Source: Apostichopus japonicus (Eukaryota > Echinodermata > Holothuroidea > Aspidochirotida > Stichopodidae). Taken from it: a stretch of 64,000 nucleotides of DNA. This document shows, piece by piece, positions 34,994-46,200 of this stretch. Location: positions 17,740,265-17,804,264 of the forward strand of contig NC_092573.1 in NCBI RefSeq assembly GCF_037975245.1, in the 5' to 3' direction. The stretch's first letter is position 1. Each line of letters begins with the position of its first letter. The notes under the pieces were generated by a model. It saw nothing but the letters and a program-made list of their open reading frames with translations, did no database searches and was not told the DNA's origin. The position numbers and the translations under genes are program-made.

Positions 34994-35152
34994 TTGTTTT
35001 TTTTTAGCGGTTTTAAGAGCATCAGGGCACGTCCCAGAAGTGAAAACCCGATTGAAAATGTAACAGAGTATCGAGGCAATGACGCGAGCAATGATGTGAG
35101 AAACCTGTATGATGTCAGCATTTTTTTTACCTTTTAACATCTTCTTTGGCAT
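34994..35152 (-). pseudogene. LINE reverse transcriptase fragment in element X, copy 2
   Basis: The minus frame reads MPKKMLKGKKNADIIQVSHI, then IASILCYIFNRVFTSGTCPD, then ALKTAKKKQ. ISxxLxxIFNxxxxxGxxPDALKxAK is the conserved lead-in of the non-LTR RT domain. Beyond it the frame is lost, although copy 1 continues into NYRPISL. RT catalytic motifs are absent. Confidence 0.75.
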
Positions 35153-35268
35153 TCCAGTACCTGGAAACCACCTTTCTATAAGGGTATAGTACAGCTCACT
35201 AGCTTGTTTGATCAGTTAATGTCCACTGGTTACATGTTCCTGGTTGGCTGTTTGTATTAGTATTTATT

Positions 35269-35559
35269 CAGGCGCGTATATAGAGAGGGATTTTCGAAGG
35301 GAGGGGCGAACCTGTAGGCAAATTATCAGAGCCGTAGATTCGACATTGGAACCTATCTAAGCGTAGCGCCACCATAAGTTGCCGCGAAGCGCACCAGAAA
35401 ATTTTGGCCGAAAATGTCTCCCAGATCGCTGGAAATGGCACTTCCCAGGCATTGCAAGTTGCATCTAAGCATTTACATAACATAAAAACGTACACAAAAA
35501 TATGCTAAAGGGGGAGGGGAGGAGCGGTCTCCCCCTTCGCCCCCCTGGCTACGCGCCTG
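35269..35559 (+). mobile_element. 291-bp hAT-type MITE with perfect target duplication TATTTATT
   Basis: The left end CAGGCGCGTATATAG and inverted right end CTGGCTACGCGCCTG are flanked by TATTTATT at 35261-35268 and 35560-35567. Internally it has the GCGCCA-hairpin module (35351-35393), then TCTCCCAGATCGCTGGAAAT and GGCACTTCCCAGG, then CTAAAGGGGGAGGGG mirrored by CTCCCCC. It is inserted into element X. This is the shortest complete member in the window and a good reference for the family. Confidence 0.92.
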
Positions 35560-36004
35560 TATTTATTAGAGCAGGAATTATATAATTCGACTGTCGTTAA
35601 CATGCGTTTCAGTACAGTGCGACTACTGTAGATGTTTTCTCGGCCTATGCGCTATGTCATGTCAGGGTTTTTTTCAGCATAGATGATGATTTCTACTGCC
35701 GGTCCGCGGTCGAAGGGTCGTTCATGAGTGGTCATCATAGAGATTCGAGACCATTCAGACCAATGATATATTTTTCGCGCATGTAATTTTTTTTCGACAC
35801 CCAAAATCCCAGTGGGGGCGACTGGGGGCGACAAGCTTTCATGGGGGGCTGTCGCCCCCACGCCCCTCGTAGCTAAGCCACTGCGGCAAACCAATCACCA
35901 ACCGGTATTTTCTTGGCGGGGGGGGGGGCGGGTACACGTGTAGATCACAACCAATGTAGGCCACACCTTTAAAACCTTTATAAAGGGCGCAATTGCTTCA
36001 AATC

Positions 36005-36082
36005 ACGTTGTTAACGATATTGACATGGTTGCTGCTACAAATGACGTTGTTAACGATATTTACATGGTTGTTGCTACAAATC
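36005..36082. repeat. 39-bp tandem duplication
   Basis: Two units, ACGTTGTTAACGATATTKAC followed by ATGGTTGYTGCTACAAAT, with about three differences. Confidence 0.85.
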
Positions 36083-36401
36083 AGCAAATTCATGTTTGAT
36101 AGAGCTCATAAAGGATTTGATGAGGGGAGTTGTAACTGGTAACAAACGGAAGGCGTTTCCGAACATTTTACACTTATCTAGCGTCATACTTTCCTTGTGT
36201 TACATTTTGTACTTTCCATTCGACTGCCAAGTATTGCTGACGAAGGTCCCATGCAGGGCGACCGAAAATTCCAATATATTTTCTAAAACTTTTCCCTTAT
36301 TTGTCAATTATGAGTCGTATCTTATTTCTCTGGTTTTCTCTAATAATATTTTCTTTTGGAGTAAACCTGGATTTTTGTTATATTATATATATATATATAT
36401 A

Positions 36402-38756
36402 CAGTGTTCGATTTTTCCGGTATCGCATCGCAAAATGCGATCCAAAACGACAAACTTGCGAGACGTTTCCAAATCAGCATCGCACTTTCTGCCGATTTGT
36501 GCGATACAAATTCTTAGTCAGATTTGGGAGCAAACACTCAAACCTTAACTTACGAACTGTCGATCACAATGTAGAAGTTATAATTTATTGAGTTTATACT
36601 CAATGTACAACTTATCGACTTGACCGTATAGCGAAAAAAAACCTGAAAAAATAATATCCTACCATAGTTAAGTGTAAAGCAAATAGCCTAACCACCTCGG
36701 CGGTTACAGATCTCACGTAACTAAAAGGTTCCCTGGCAACGTGCCAAAAAATGTTAACAAACAGGTGTTATACAGGGGATGAGCTCACAGTTGTTGGGAA
36801 GGTACCTGGGCAAATTCGCAGCACATGTACCGTGGTACAGTAGTTGGGTAAAGGGTTAAACACTGCAGTTGTAAAAATGTACGCATAGTGCACGCTATTC
36901 ATTGTTAGGCAGTCTAGAAACGGGGCTTTGCTGAACGTTGTTTGTTTCATAATATTGAAGTTTTGTAAGTTGCACTTTTTAAAGATTGAAAGACAGATTA
37001 AATCTCTTTTCATTTTATAACATAATACAGCTACTTTAACTTGTCATTTTAAAATTTTCATCAGTTTCGTGACAATTTAAATAAAAAAAGTTGTCAGTAT
37101 TTTGCATCCTCAACTGCGAATTTTTTCATCGCCAGACATCGCAAAAAATGACAACAATTTTCGGGGGCTTTCGCCCCAAGGATCCCCACGAGGGGTTCTA
37201 CCCCGTGACCCCACCATAACCCTAAGATGGGCCCCTGGACACCACGCCTTTATGCTCGCACGTTACGCGTGCTAGGCAGGCGAACACCGGCGGGAAATCG
37301 GCAGTGTGTTCGCGGGAAATTGAACAAGGTTTTCCAACACTGCTGAACTGTGCAGTTACTGTATGCATCATGTTCAAGGTTTTCACGGAGGCCTTTGAGG
37401 AAATGAATGGTTAGTACAGTGTATATATGCTGCACTAATGCTGTGTGTAGGCCAAGGTTCACGAAGGTCAATGGTTATATTCGCGCGCCATAGACGTGTT
37501 TTTAGATGTTACGGAGAGTCAGGTTTCCATGGATATTAATCGAAAATGAATCTGAGTTTAACTGACGCTAAAGAAATGGATCGTCTTGGGCAGATTAACA
37601 AATCATTGCATGTATAAATAAGTACAGGTAGCTCTGCTGTTCAAAAGAAAAGTTCAATATCGGTTTGCTGTTATCGGCAATTAGGCAAAATTTTACCGAT
37701 ACCGATATGCTGCGATATTGCAAATATCGGCCGATACCGATATTGAAAACGATTATCGTAGCCATGGGCGTCAACAGGTGGGGGACGGGGGGGACATGTC
37801 CCCCCCACTTTCAAAAGTGGAGGGGATATCATATCATTTGTCCCCCCCCCCACTTTTCAGAGCAGTTATTAAAAAAATCACATGCATATGCGCGATTTTC
37901 TATCACAATTGCTGAGCTGATTCAAGTAGAATCTAACTTAAGAATCATTATCAATAAATTGCACTGGAAATTAGAACAGTGCTTGGCCCTTTATCCCCCT
38001 TCCTCCGATATTCACCCTCCCCGCTTCGTCCGAGACCTCTGATAAAAGTTTGTGCGATGTTTGAACGATGTTTTAGAGTGTTTTGTGGAAGCACCCCTTC
38101 TCGCCAGAAATGGAATTCCCCTTGCCCTACACTGTGAATCAGAGAAAACGACGCATTTCAACTTGAAAACAAGTCGAAGACCCCACCAGGAAGGTAATAT
38201 CATATATTTTAGGCCCTACAGACAGTATTCTGCCTGTATGCAGGGTATTATATGATACCAAACTACCGAAAATATTTCGTTTGAGATGGACGCTGTGTAA
38301 TTCGTTTCCCTTGGTGTCAGAACGGCATCTTTCTACCAGTACTTTCTGTCGGAATTTAGTTTTGTGAGACAAAATTTCTCCTCACAGATCTGGTTCTGAT
38401 GTAACTAAAAACGACTCAGGAAGGCCGTCTCCTGCGATCTAGGGGGTCTTATGTACCCAAAATTTTCTGGTACGCTACGCGCCAACCAATGGTGGCGCTC
38501 CGCTTAGATAGTATAGTGTCCCCCCCCCCCCACTTTCTGAAACCTGCTGACGCCCATGATCGTAGCAACACTAGTATAAATAATAATAATAATAAACAAA
38601 CATTTTCTAGTTAATACATTGATCCCCAACATTTGGTCAGTTTTGTGGTAATTTCAAAACTGCTATTCAATATTGGGGAACTGCTATGCAACAAAAATAT
38701 TGTACAGCAATTGTCAAAATTTGTTGCTATGCAATTTTTTGGCCATAAGTCGAACA

Positions 38757-38759
<3 letters not shown>
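36402..38759. mobile_element. TIR element with CAGTGTTCGA ends inserted in a TA microsatellite
   Basis: CAGTGTTCGATTTTTCC at 36402 and the inverted TCGAACACTG ending at 38759 are each bordered by TA repeats (36381-36400 and 38760-38812). That fits an 8-bp TATATATA duplication, though the microsatellite makes it ambiguous. Without the nested element (37763-38558 plus 8 bp) the length is about 1.55 kb. The interior has repeated words about GCGATA/ATCGCA (36420-36510) and the GC-rich block CGGGGGCTTTCGCCCC (37162-37177). No transposase recognised. Confidence 0.65.
37763..38558 (-). mobile_element. hAT-type element, 796 bp, perfect target duplication ATCGTAGC
   Basis: The termini CATGGGCGTCAACAGGTGGG (37763) and inverted ACCTGCTGACGCCCATG (ending 38558) have flanks ATCGTAGC at 37755-37762 and 38559-38566. 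The GCGCCA-hairpin module is 46 bp inside the right end (38471-38512), with GGCCGTCTCCTGCGATCTAG just before it. Nested in the CAGTGTTCGA element. No coding remnant. Confidence 0.92.

Positions 38760-38812
<53 letters not shown>
38760..38812. repeat. (TA)n microsatellite
   Basis: Continuous TA dinucleotides, followed by TTTATTTATTAG. Confidence 0.95.
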
Positions 38813-38814
<2 letters not shown>

Positions 38815-41251
38815 TTATTAGATATATTCATTTATATATTGTATCTGTTACCGTATGGAAGCTGAGAATCTTGGCCAGGGTAGCAGAAATCATTGTAAAT
38901 GAACTAAAAGGTTTGTAAGAAATTGATGTTGGTATCTTTTCAATACAAATTCAACATTTCATCTACTTTGAAGTTTAGTTTTTAATTTCAAACATTGATT
39001 TCCTTCAAATTTTTAAATTGTAAGAGCTCACATAATTTTACGGCTCACAGTTAAGAGAAAACGCAATGTACGGCTTTTGCTTCTGGAAATTAGTTGGTGT
39101 TGGTATTTGTGAAGGTGTTGGGTAGAACAACTTGAAAGTACAATTCTACTTGCTAGTGTTATTGTTGGAAAATACATTGTTGTTTCTTAACAACAACAAC
39201 AACAAACTATGAAAGCATGCCAAAATTTGTGAGAACCTTAAATAGTTAAATGACTTGCTCAATAGAAAGTAATGCACCTGGATTTTCTTTACAATAAAAC
39301 AAACCCACAGTAAGATTAATATACATGCTCGTTATCTATTGTGTTTTACATGGTGTCAGTATGACAAAATTAGTTGATGTTTTTATACATATATGTATAA
39401 GTTAAGGTGAAATTTAAGTTCGTTTTTTTACATTCACAGTGATGCATACATTAGTAATCTGCCTCATTCATTAAATGAAAATTAATTGTTATCATTTAAA
39501 TGAGCAAGTAACAAAAAGAGGAAAAACGTTGGCTAGAAATAAGAAAACCTGAAAAGGAAAAGAAAAACAATATATAATATCAATTTAAAAAACAGCTGAG
39601 CAAGAGGACCAAAAACCTCTTTCCTAAGCGAGGTAGTTCAAAATTTGGTCGACATTTATATTTCAACGAAATGAAATGAAACAAAATTGACAAGGGGTAC
39701 CGCATTATTTTCACTTTTAAGACGTTATAGCTATTGGTGTTAATTTTTGAGATTGTTATGCGCAAATATTTAATAATTTTATTACTCACTGATATAAATC
39801 TTCAAGATATAAGGCGCATTATCATCGTTGTTCTTATCACTTAAACTATTGACATCCTAGAGTTGGAACTACAAACGCTCTGATCAGGACTATGCAGCCA
39901 ATATATGAAGATTTGTTGTTTTATTGGTCATAATGCTATTAACAGTATATGGAGCTCATTACAAATTTATGATTCAGTTATAATCTGAATAACCACAAAA
40001 ATTTGTTGCTTATCCCAATCGTTTTTTTAATTTAGTAGCCTTGTATGCAATAAATCTAACATTGTGATAAATTATTATATTTATTATATTATTATTATTA
40101 TATACTACGGTTGTTTTGTTAAATCAGCGCCATGCTAGCAGATAGAATATCAGTTATCTATGTTAAAGTTAAGTCTGCGCTAGCAATATCTGAATTTAGC
40201 TGTTTTACTATGTTACTTGCTTGGCGCAAATATTTTACCTAAAATCCAGGCCTACAGCCTATAGGTTATATGGTTGCCTTTCTTGAGCAACCCATGGGAA
40301 GTATATGAACCATGAATCTGTTCAACGTCGATGTCATAACAAATCGCGGGTTTGAATACAGTACCGGACACATGCAAAATCATACACTTGAAACTCTTTG
40401 GAATAAATTTACTATATGCCAACATTTTGTGGCCAACAGATGCGATCTTTGGGAGATACGTGCAAGAAATGAGCCCAAGCTTGGCTGGTATTTATAACTT
40501 GCAGAGCTAGCAGAGGAGTGTTCTACATGATGAAAATCTTAAAGATCCGTTATAATAATTACTGCGGCATACTGGTATAGTTTGATGCACCGTTTCAGTA
40601 CCCAACATAGAAATTGTAATTGACACAATTGTGTAAATGACACAATTAACCATTCTTGATATGTCTGGCATTTATACAAACAATAAGAAGATACCATATT
40701 TGACCTTTATCACACTTGAAACTTATTTTTGTTATAAATTTTCACTGAGCTTCACGAATCGAAATAAATACACTAAAATGAAAAGAAGAAAAAAAGAAAG
40801 AAAAAAAAAGAAAACGCAAGCTATGAATATATATTGATCACATGTGTCATACATAAGGCACCCAATAATAATAATAATCTAACCCCTTATATATTTTGCC
40901 TTATGGATTTATCACTGATGTTCGAACTATCATTAAAAACTCTATCATTTGTTTTAACAATTCAGCAGGTTTGATCAAAGCAGTTGGCAATACTATTAGA
41001 AGTTAGCAAAAATATAATTACGCAAGTTTGAGACAAAAATTCCATTACTTCCATTCATAACCTTTAACTTATCAGAAATAAAACTAGGCCTTTGTGATTA
41101 TATTTACTTCCTCGAAAGCCCCCTAACTTGGTGTTTTTTGCGAGAAGGTTCCATGCATGAACACGCCCGAGATGAGGGAGGGGTGTTTAAAACTCCCAAC
41201 ACAATTCGCTATGTGCTTCTCAACGTATCATTTAGGTATTTGATTTTGTTG

Positions 41252-41290
<39 letters not shown>

Positions 41291-41364
41291 ATGTTTGTGT
41301 ACACGACAACGAAAGGTGTTTAAAATAGAGTATATATTTATGATTTTATACTAGTTAGCATACA
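38813..41364. other. Unassigned AT-rich region
   Basis: Ordinary AT-rich sequence with an AACAAC run at about 39190-39205, a TTATTA run at 40075-40100 and a (TA)n(TG)n microsatellite at about 41252-41292. Open stretches here are short and low complexity. Confidence 0.5.
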
Positions 41365-41600
41365 TAGAGCCGTGAAAATAGATAGTATGTAAAGAGCCGT
41401 GAAACTAGATATTATGTATAGAGCCATGAAACTAGAGAGTATGTAAAAGGCCGTGAAACTAGATATAGGGCCGTGAAACTAGATATAGGGCCGTGAAACT
41501 AGATATAGGGCCGTGAAACTAGATATAGGGCCGTGAAACTAGATAGTATGTATAGAGCGGTGAAACTTGATAGTATGTATAGAGCCTTGAAACGAATGAA
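41365..41600. repeat. Tandem repeat of GCCGTGAAACTAGATA units
   Basis: The core is five or more identical 21-bp units (GGGCCGTGAAACTAGATATA) at 41455-41545, flanked by longer units with an inserted GTATGTAAAGA/GTATGTATAGA. Confidence 0.92.
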
Positions 41601-41764
41601 TGAAGAGAAGGAAAGAAATTACGACTTGTACAACGAAGAATGATTCAATTATTTCAGAGTACAAACGAAAACCTAACAGACGGCTAAAACTATAACAAAA
41701 CATATACAACATGTATCTGTACCACCATTCAGTGTTATACATTACATGTTGTCGTTTCATACAC

Positions 41765-42136
41765 AATATTGTTGTAGCCACAATATATATTCATATATAT
41801 ATATATATACATCTATGTTACCTCTATACTGATGTAGCCCGGCACAGTCTAGTCCTCATTTTTGATGATGATATGTGTAACCACGTGACAGGTGTAACCA
41901 CAATGTACACAACATTTTGGTAGTATAGTCACAATATATGTATAGACAGCACGTTATAATGCAGCTTTATATATACAGTATTGATGGAGCCACATAATCG
42001 TATCAGCACTATGTTGGTGTAGCCGCAATATAATCACCATTCATTGGCCATATGAATATGTATGTGTAACCATATTGGTGTTGCTTCATATATCATACGT
42101 CACAATCATAATAAAACTGTGGTTGTAGCCATGTAA

Positions 42137-42175
<39 letters not shown>
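41765..42175. repeat. Degenerate GTGTAGCCACAATATA repeat and TA tract
   Basis: GTAGCCACAAT/GTAACCACAAT words recur about eight times at irregular 20-70 bp spacing, ending in a TA microsatellite at 42137-42173. It lies just 3' of the receptor-like gene. Confidence 0.6.
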
Positions 42176-42646
42176 CTTCATATAATAACTAAATAGCAAA
42201 ATTTGATGAACCCTCTGGCTCACTGATCAAGCTGACTGGTACAGTTTGCACATGCATTTACCAAATCGAAACTCAACTTGTTTTGAAAAAAGGTAAAGGT
42301 CTTTTTCTTCTCCAGTTTAATTCCATTAAGAATAGTTATTCTGTATTGTAAACCTTAATGGCATGGTAGTCAAAAAGACCATACATCTTCCAGATGTTTG
42401 TTCGGACAAACTCTTTATAACATGGTCAGCATGTCACTTGCTCTCAGCCTAAATTGCACGTTTTTCAACGCGCGCAGTCCATGACGTCAGAGAGCATACA
42501 GTTTCCTTGGCAGCAATTGAATCATTCATATGTGACTTTGCCATCACTCGGTAATTTCAAATAGGCCCTACGTGAACAAATGGCAATATAAAGTCACCGA
42601 TCTCTTCCACGGAAGTGTCTCTAATAGTAGTCGTGTGAGGGTTACG

Positions 42647-43172
42647 TCATACGTGTTCCTTCAATGGTGTTCCGGTTTCCTCCACTGGTATTCCATTCGA
42701 CCTCTTCGATCCATTCATCGTACCTCCTAATTTAGATGGGCTCTCTGGAGCAATTCCTCGCATATAATGAACACCAACCACCAACGTGGTTATAACTAAA
42801 ATGGTAACTACTAGAGTTGCCATGACAACTATCAAGATACCTATTGGTGTTACTGGGTCCTCCTTTTCCGCCATTATGCCTTTTCCTTTCCGATCAAATG
42901 TTTTTGGGGTCTCTTTTGTCTTCCCAGGACGACGGGAAATCATTTTTGTCGTTTCTTTTTTGTTGTTCGTGGTAACGTTCGGTGTTAGTTGTGTTGTTTT
43001 CTTTTGTGTTGCTGGTGCTGTGGTCGGTGTATTGTCGACGGTGATGTTATTTGCTAGTGCACTTGACGGTTTCATGGTCGTGTCTTCCTCGAATGAATCG
43101 CCACATACAGGTATCTCTGCATGGTGAGACAGAATGGTATCAAAATTACATGTCTTGAGTAACGGAGAGATC

Positions 43173-43212
<40 letters not shown>

Positions 43213-46200
43213 GGTACTTTTTAAACAGACCGACAAACATGAGAATAGAAATAAACAAAAATCAAGGCTAAAGACAGAAGATATTCCCATCAAATTTGCC
43301 AATCTTTCTATACGAGAAAAAAACCCTTAAAAAAAGACGAAAGGAAAAATGGAATACAAAGTTGACAAGAACTTATAAAGTATTTCTATTTTTGCATTTC
43401 ATATGTACTTCTGTTCATAAAGGAGACACATGGATTTTTCTGTCCGTCCATCTGTCTTTTCGACTGTCCGTCTGTCTATCCATCCTCCCATCTATTGCAG
43501 ATCTTACAGTACTTAGCAGGTTTGGAAAACCGCAAAAGGCTGCTTGAAGTGCGTTGTTTTGCGACAATGCAGAGCGTTATTGTCTGAAGGTCTCTAATTG
43601 GTTGAGATACTTTCACGACATCTTAGTACTCACCAGACGTGGTATTTGTAGCATCGGAATCCGTAAAGAAACTCATCTCGACCTCGATACCAGGGTATAG
43701 CCCCAAATTCGTTACAGAGTCCCCTTCATCACTCCCACTAATTGCAACAAACGGCGTTATCTGTTGAAAATAGAGAAATAAAATCGAAGTAGTGATGATT
43801 ACACTTATGGGAACAGAAATGCCAGCGAAGGACAATTCCTCTTTAGACGCTACAAAAATCTTCGTCTATGATTTCATAATATTGGTGTTCCTTCATTCAG
43901 TAATGATGAATTCAGAAATTATTGACAATTACAGAGCCAATAGTTTACTTTTGTTGCATGTTCTCACAGTAACTCATAGTAATTTTCTTTGAAAATAAAG
44001 TTAGTTTACGAGGGCCAGAAGAAAGTATTGGCTTGGGGATGTGGACAGAATCTAAACCTCACTAGATTGAGCAATGTGCAAGGTAGGCCAGTAACCTGCT
44101 CGAAAACTTGAATGGTCCCCGTTCCAAATTCAGGTGCAACATTGTGGGCCGTTTTGATGAGGGTCGGATTGAAACAATTCACAAGGGCCACCTATATTGG
44201 GAACCCATACTCTATAACAACGTATAATACTGACAGCGTTGATATATTGAAAGGTGAATATCTATGGTGGGGAGGGCGGGGGGGGGGGTGGGGGAGAGGA
44301 TGGATAGGGTATCTGTCAAAGTCACCCTGTGAATATCTGTAGGTACTCTCAACAACAGAAAAGTCGATGTTTAATACGTGAATAACATATGGTAATGCTG
44401 CATCCATTGCTTTTAGGATTTTTACGTCCCGTGAGATAAGAGCATATTTTGGTCGTGATGCATGCGGTAATCAATGAACGCGCTCCAATTCGTTAACTTA
44501 ACGTAACGCAGTATTTGTTGTATTTTATTCTTCTTTATTTTTACAGTTTCAAATTCAAAGATGCCACAGTTTTCCCATACTTGATTTGTGGAATAGTGTC
44601 TCAACAATATTATCTTCCTTTCGGTATACTTATCACGGTATGTCAATTGTTCGTTGCACGCATGCGCATGTGAAATCCGTGGTTAAACACGGAAGATGTA
44701 TAATTTATAATTAGTTTTAAAATACAAAACTTGGACAATGTTTTGCTATCCGCATAACATGGCTACATATTCGTCTATATAGTTTAGTCCGCTCAGTCGT
44801 ATTCACAGAAGCGGTAGATTGGATGGCGAGGGGGGGGGGGTATATATTAATCCTAGGGGTAATGGGGTTAAAGTATTAACACGATTTGCTCCATGAATTG
44901 GTGCCTGAATTTTGAGTTACTTTGACAGTGAAGTATAATCAGTAAATCTCGTGTCGGTTGCTTGAGTCAAGGAGACAAAATGTTGTTTTCGAAACAATCT
45001 CTAGAGTGTTGAGTTAATTGTACTATATCAAGTATATTGCTTTCCCACAAGTCATCAAGCTATACACTCGAGCGGAGTGTATAGCCTAGTGGTTAACGCC
45101 GGCGTCTCCCAGTCATGAGATCCCCGGTTCGATTCCCGCCGACAGCAATGTGTGTCGTCTGGCAAGGGTGTTGTTCAATAACAACTTCCCGACATGGACG
45201 TTAAATGGATGTGTGCCGAGAGATTGGCTTCGGTCAGCTTGCGAGTCTATAAGCCTCCATGGCTTCTTTCGCGAGTTCCTGCTTGCGGGAAGATTACGTA
45301 TACATACATACATACATACAAGTATCAATGCAGTGTTTATGTGGACTGTAACAAGTACTACTTTCGAAGCCATGTCGAGTACTGCTATGTCGAAGAAATC
45401 AGACACATCCACAGCCTGTGGAGGTGCAGCAGGAGTTTAGCAGTTTCGTCCAGACAATTTTGGTGCACGATCTTTTGCTTACTTTGCACCTGATCTCTTG
45501 AATGGACCTCCAAATGACATTAGGACAGCACCATCATTAACTGTTTGTAAATCATTTCTGAAAACACAACTTTTTCGGAAACATTTCGCAATGTAAGACT
45601 TCGAGTATTATAGGGCTCTTGTCAACTTGTTTTTATTATTGTTTAGTCATTTGTATTTTTGGTTTCGATGAAATCGTAACCTTTGTAATAATGCAGGCGG
45701 ATGAGTTCGTGTGTGTGCGTGTGTGAATGTGGGTGTGACGCCTTGCTTGTAAACACGATATCTTAAGAAGGGAAGCTTGGACCAAGCGCATATTCAGTGT
45801 GTAGGGAGTACCAAATTTAGTAGAAGAAGCCTATTGTTTTCTGGGGACGTAAAGGTCATTTGGGGTCATCAGGGTATGTAATTGTGAAACGTTAAGTACA
45901 AGAAGACTATTGTCTTTGTGGAGGTCGAGGGTCACTTGGGTCACTAGTGGTCAAATTGTGAAAACCTTGTAAACACGATATCTCAAGAAGGGAACATTGG
46001 AAAAATCACATGTTTAACCTGTAGTTGTGGCACGTGAAGTTAAAAGTTTTCTATTGTTTTTGTGGAGGTCAAAAGTCATTTGGAGTCAACATAAGCCAAA
46101 TTGTGGAAACCATTTTGAATAATCTACTGTATCTCCCACCGACCAACCTATGAGATAACATGTGCGTTACGTCCCATAAGAATAGGAGGATGTTGGCAAC

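Larger units (their letters stand above)
34486..35883 (-). mobile_element. hAT-type element X, copy 2, with 8-bp target duplication (7/8)
   Basis: The ends CAGTGGCGAGCCAGGATT (34486) and inverted GTAGCTAAGCCACTG (ending 35883) are flanked by GGGCAAAC (34478-34485) and CGGCAAAC (35884-35891). It is the reverse-orientation sister of 17990-19637. It lacks element B, but a different 291-bp element is nested at 35269-35559. The GCGCCA-hairpin module is at 34568-34610. It carries a longer piece of the same LINE cargo than copy 1. Confidence 0.87.

Noticed and set aside
43072-43302. Extension of the last receptor-like exon upstream through the SVCLSVCLS repeat
   Set aside because: That segment is the translated CAGA microsatellite; the acceptor at 43116 excludes it and keeps phase with the preceding exon.
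44192-44407. Additional exon of the receptor-like gene
   Set aside because: The start resembles an exon after an AG, but the frame runs into a Pro/His stretch made by a G-run and has only a weak donor.
45082-45136. Functional tRNA gene
   Set aside because: A and B boxes are good, but the acceptor, D and anticodon stems do not pair well and the sequence continues into a SINE body present elsewhere.
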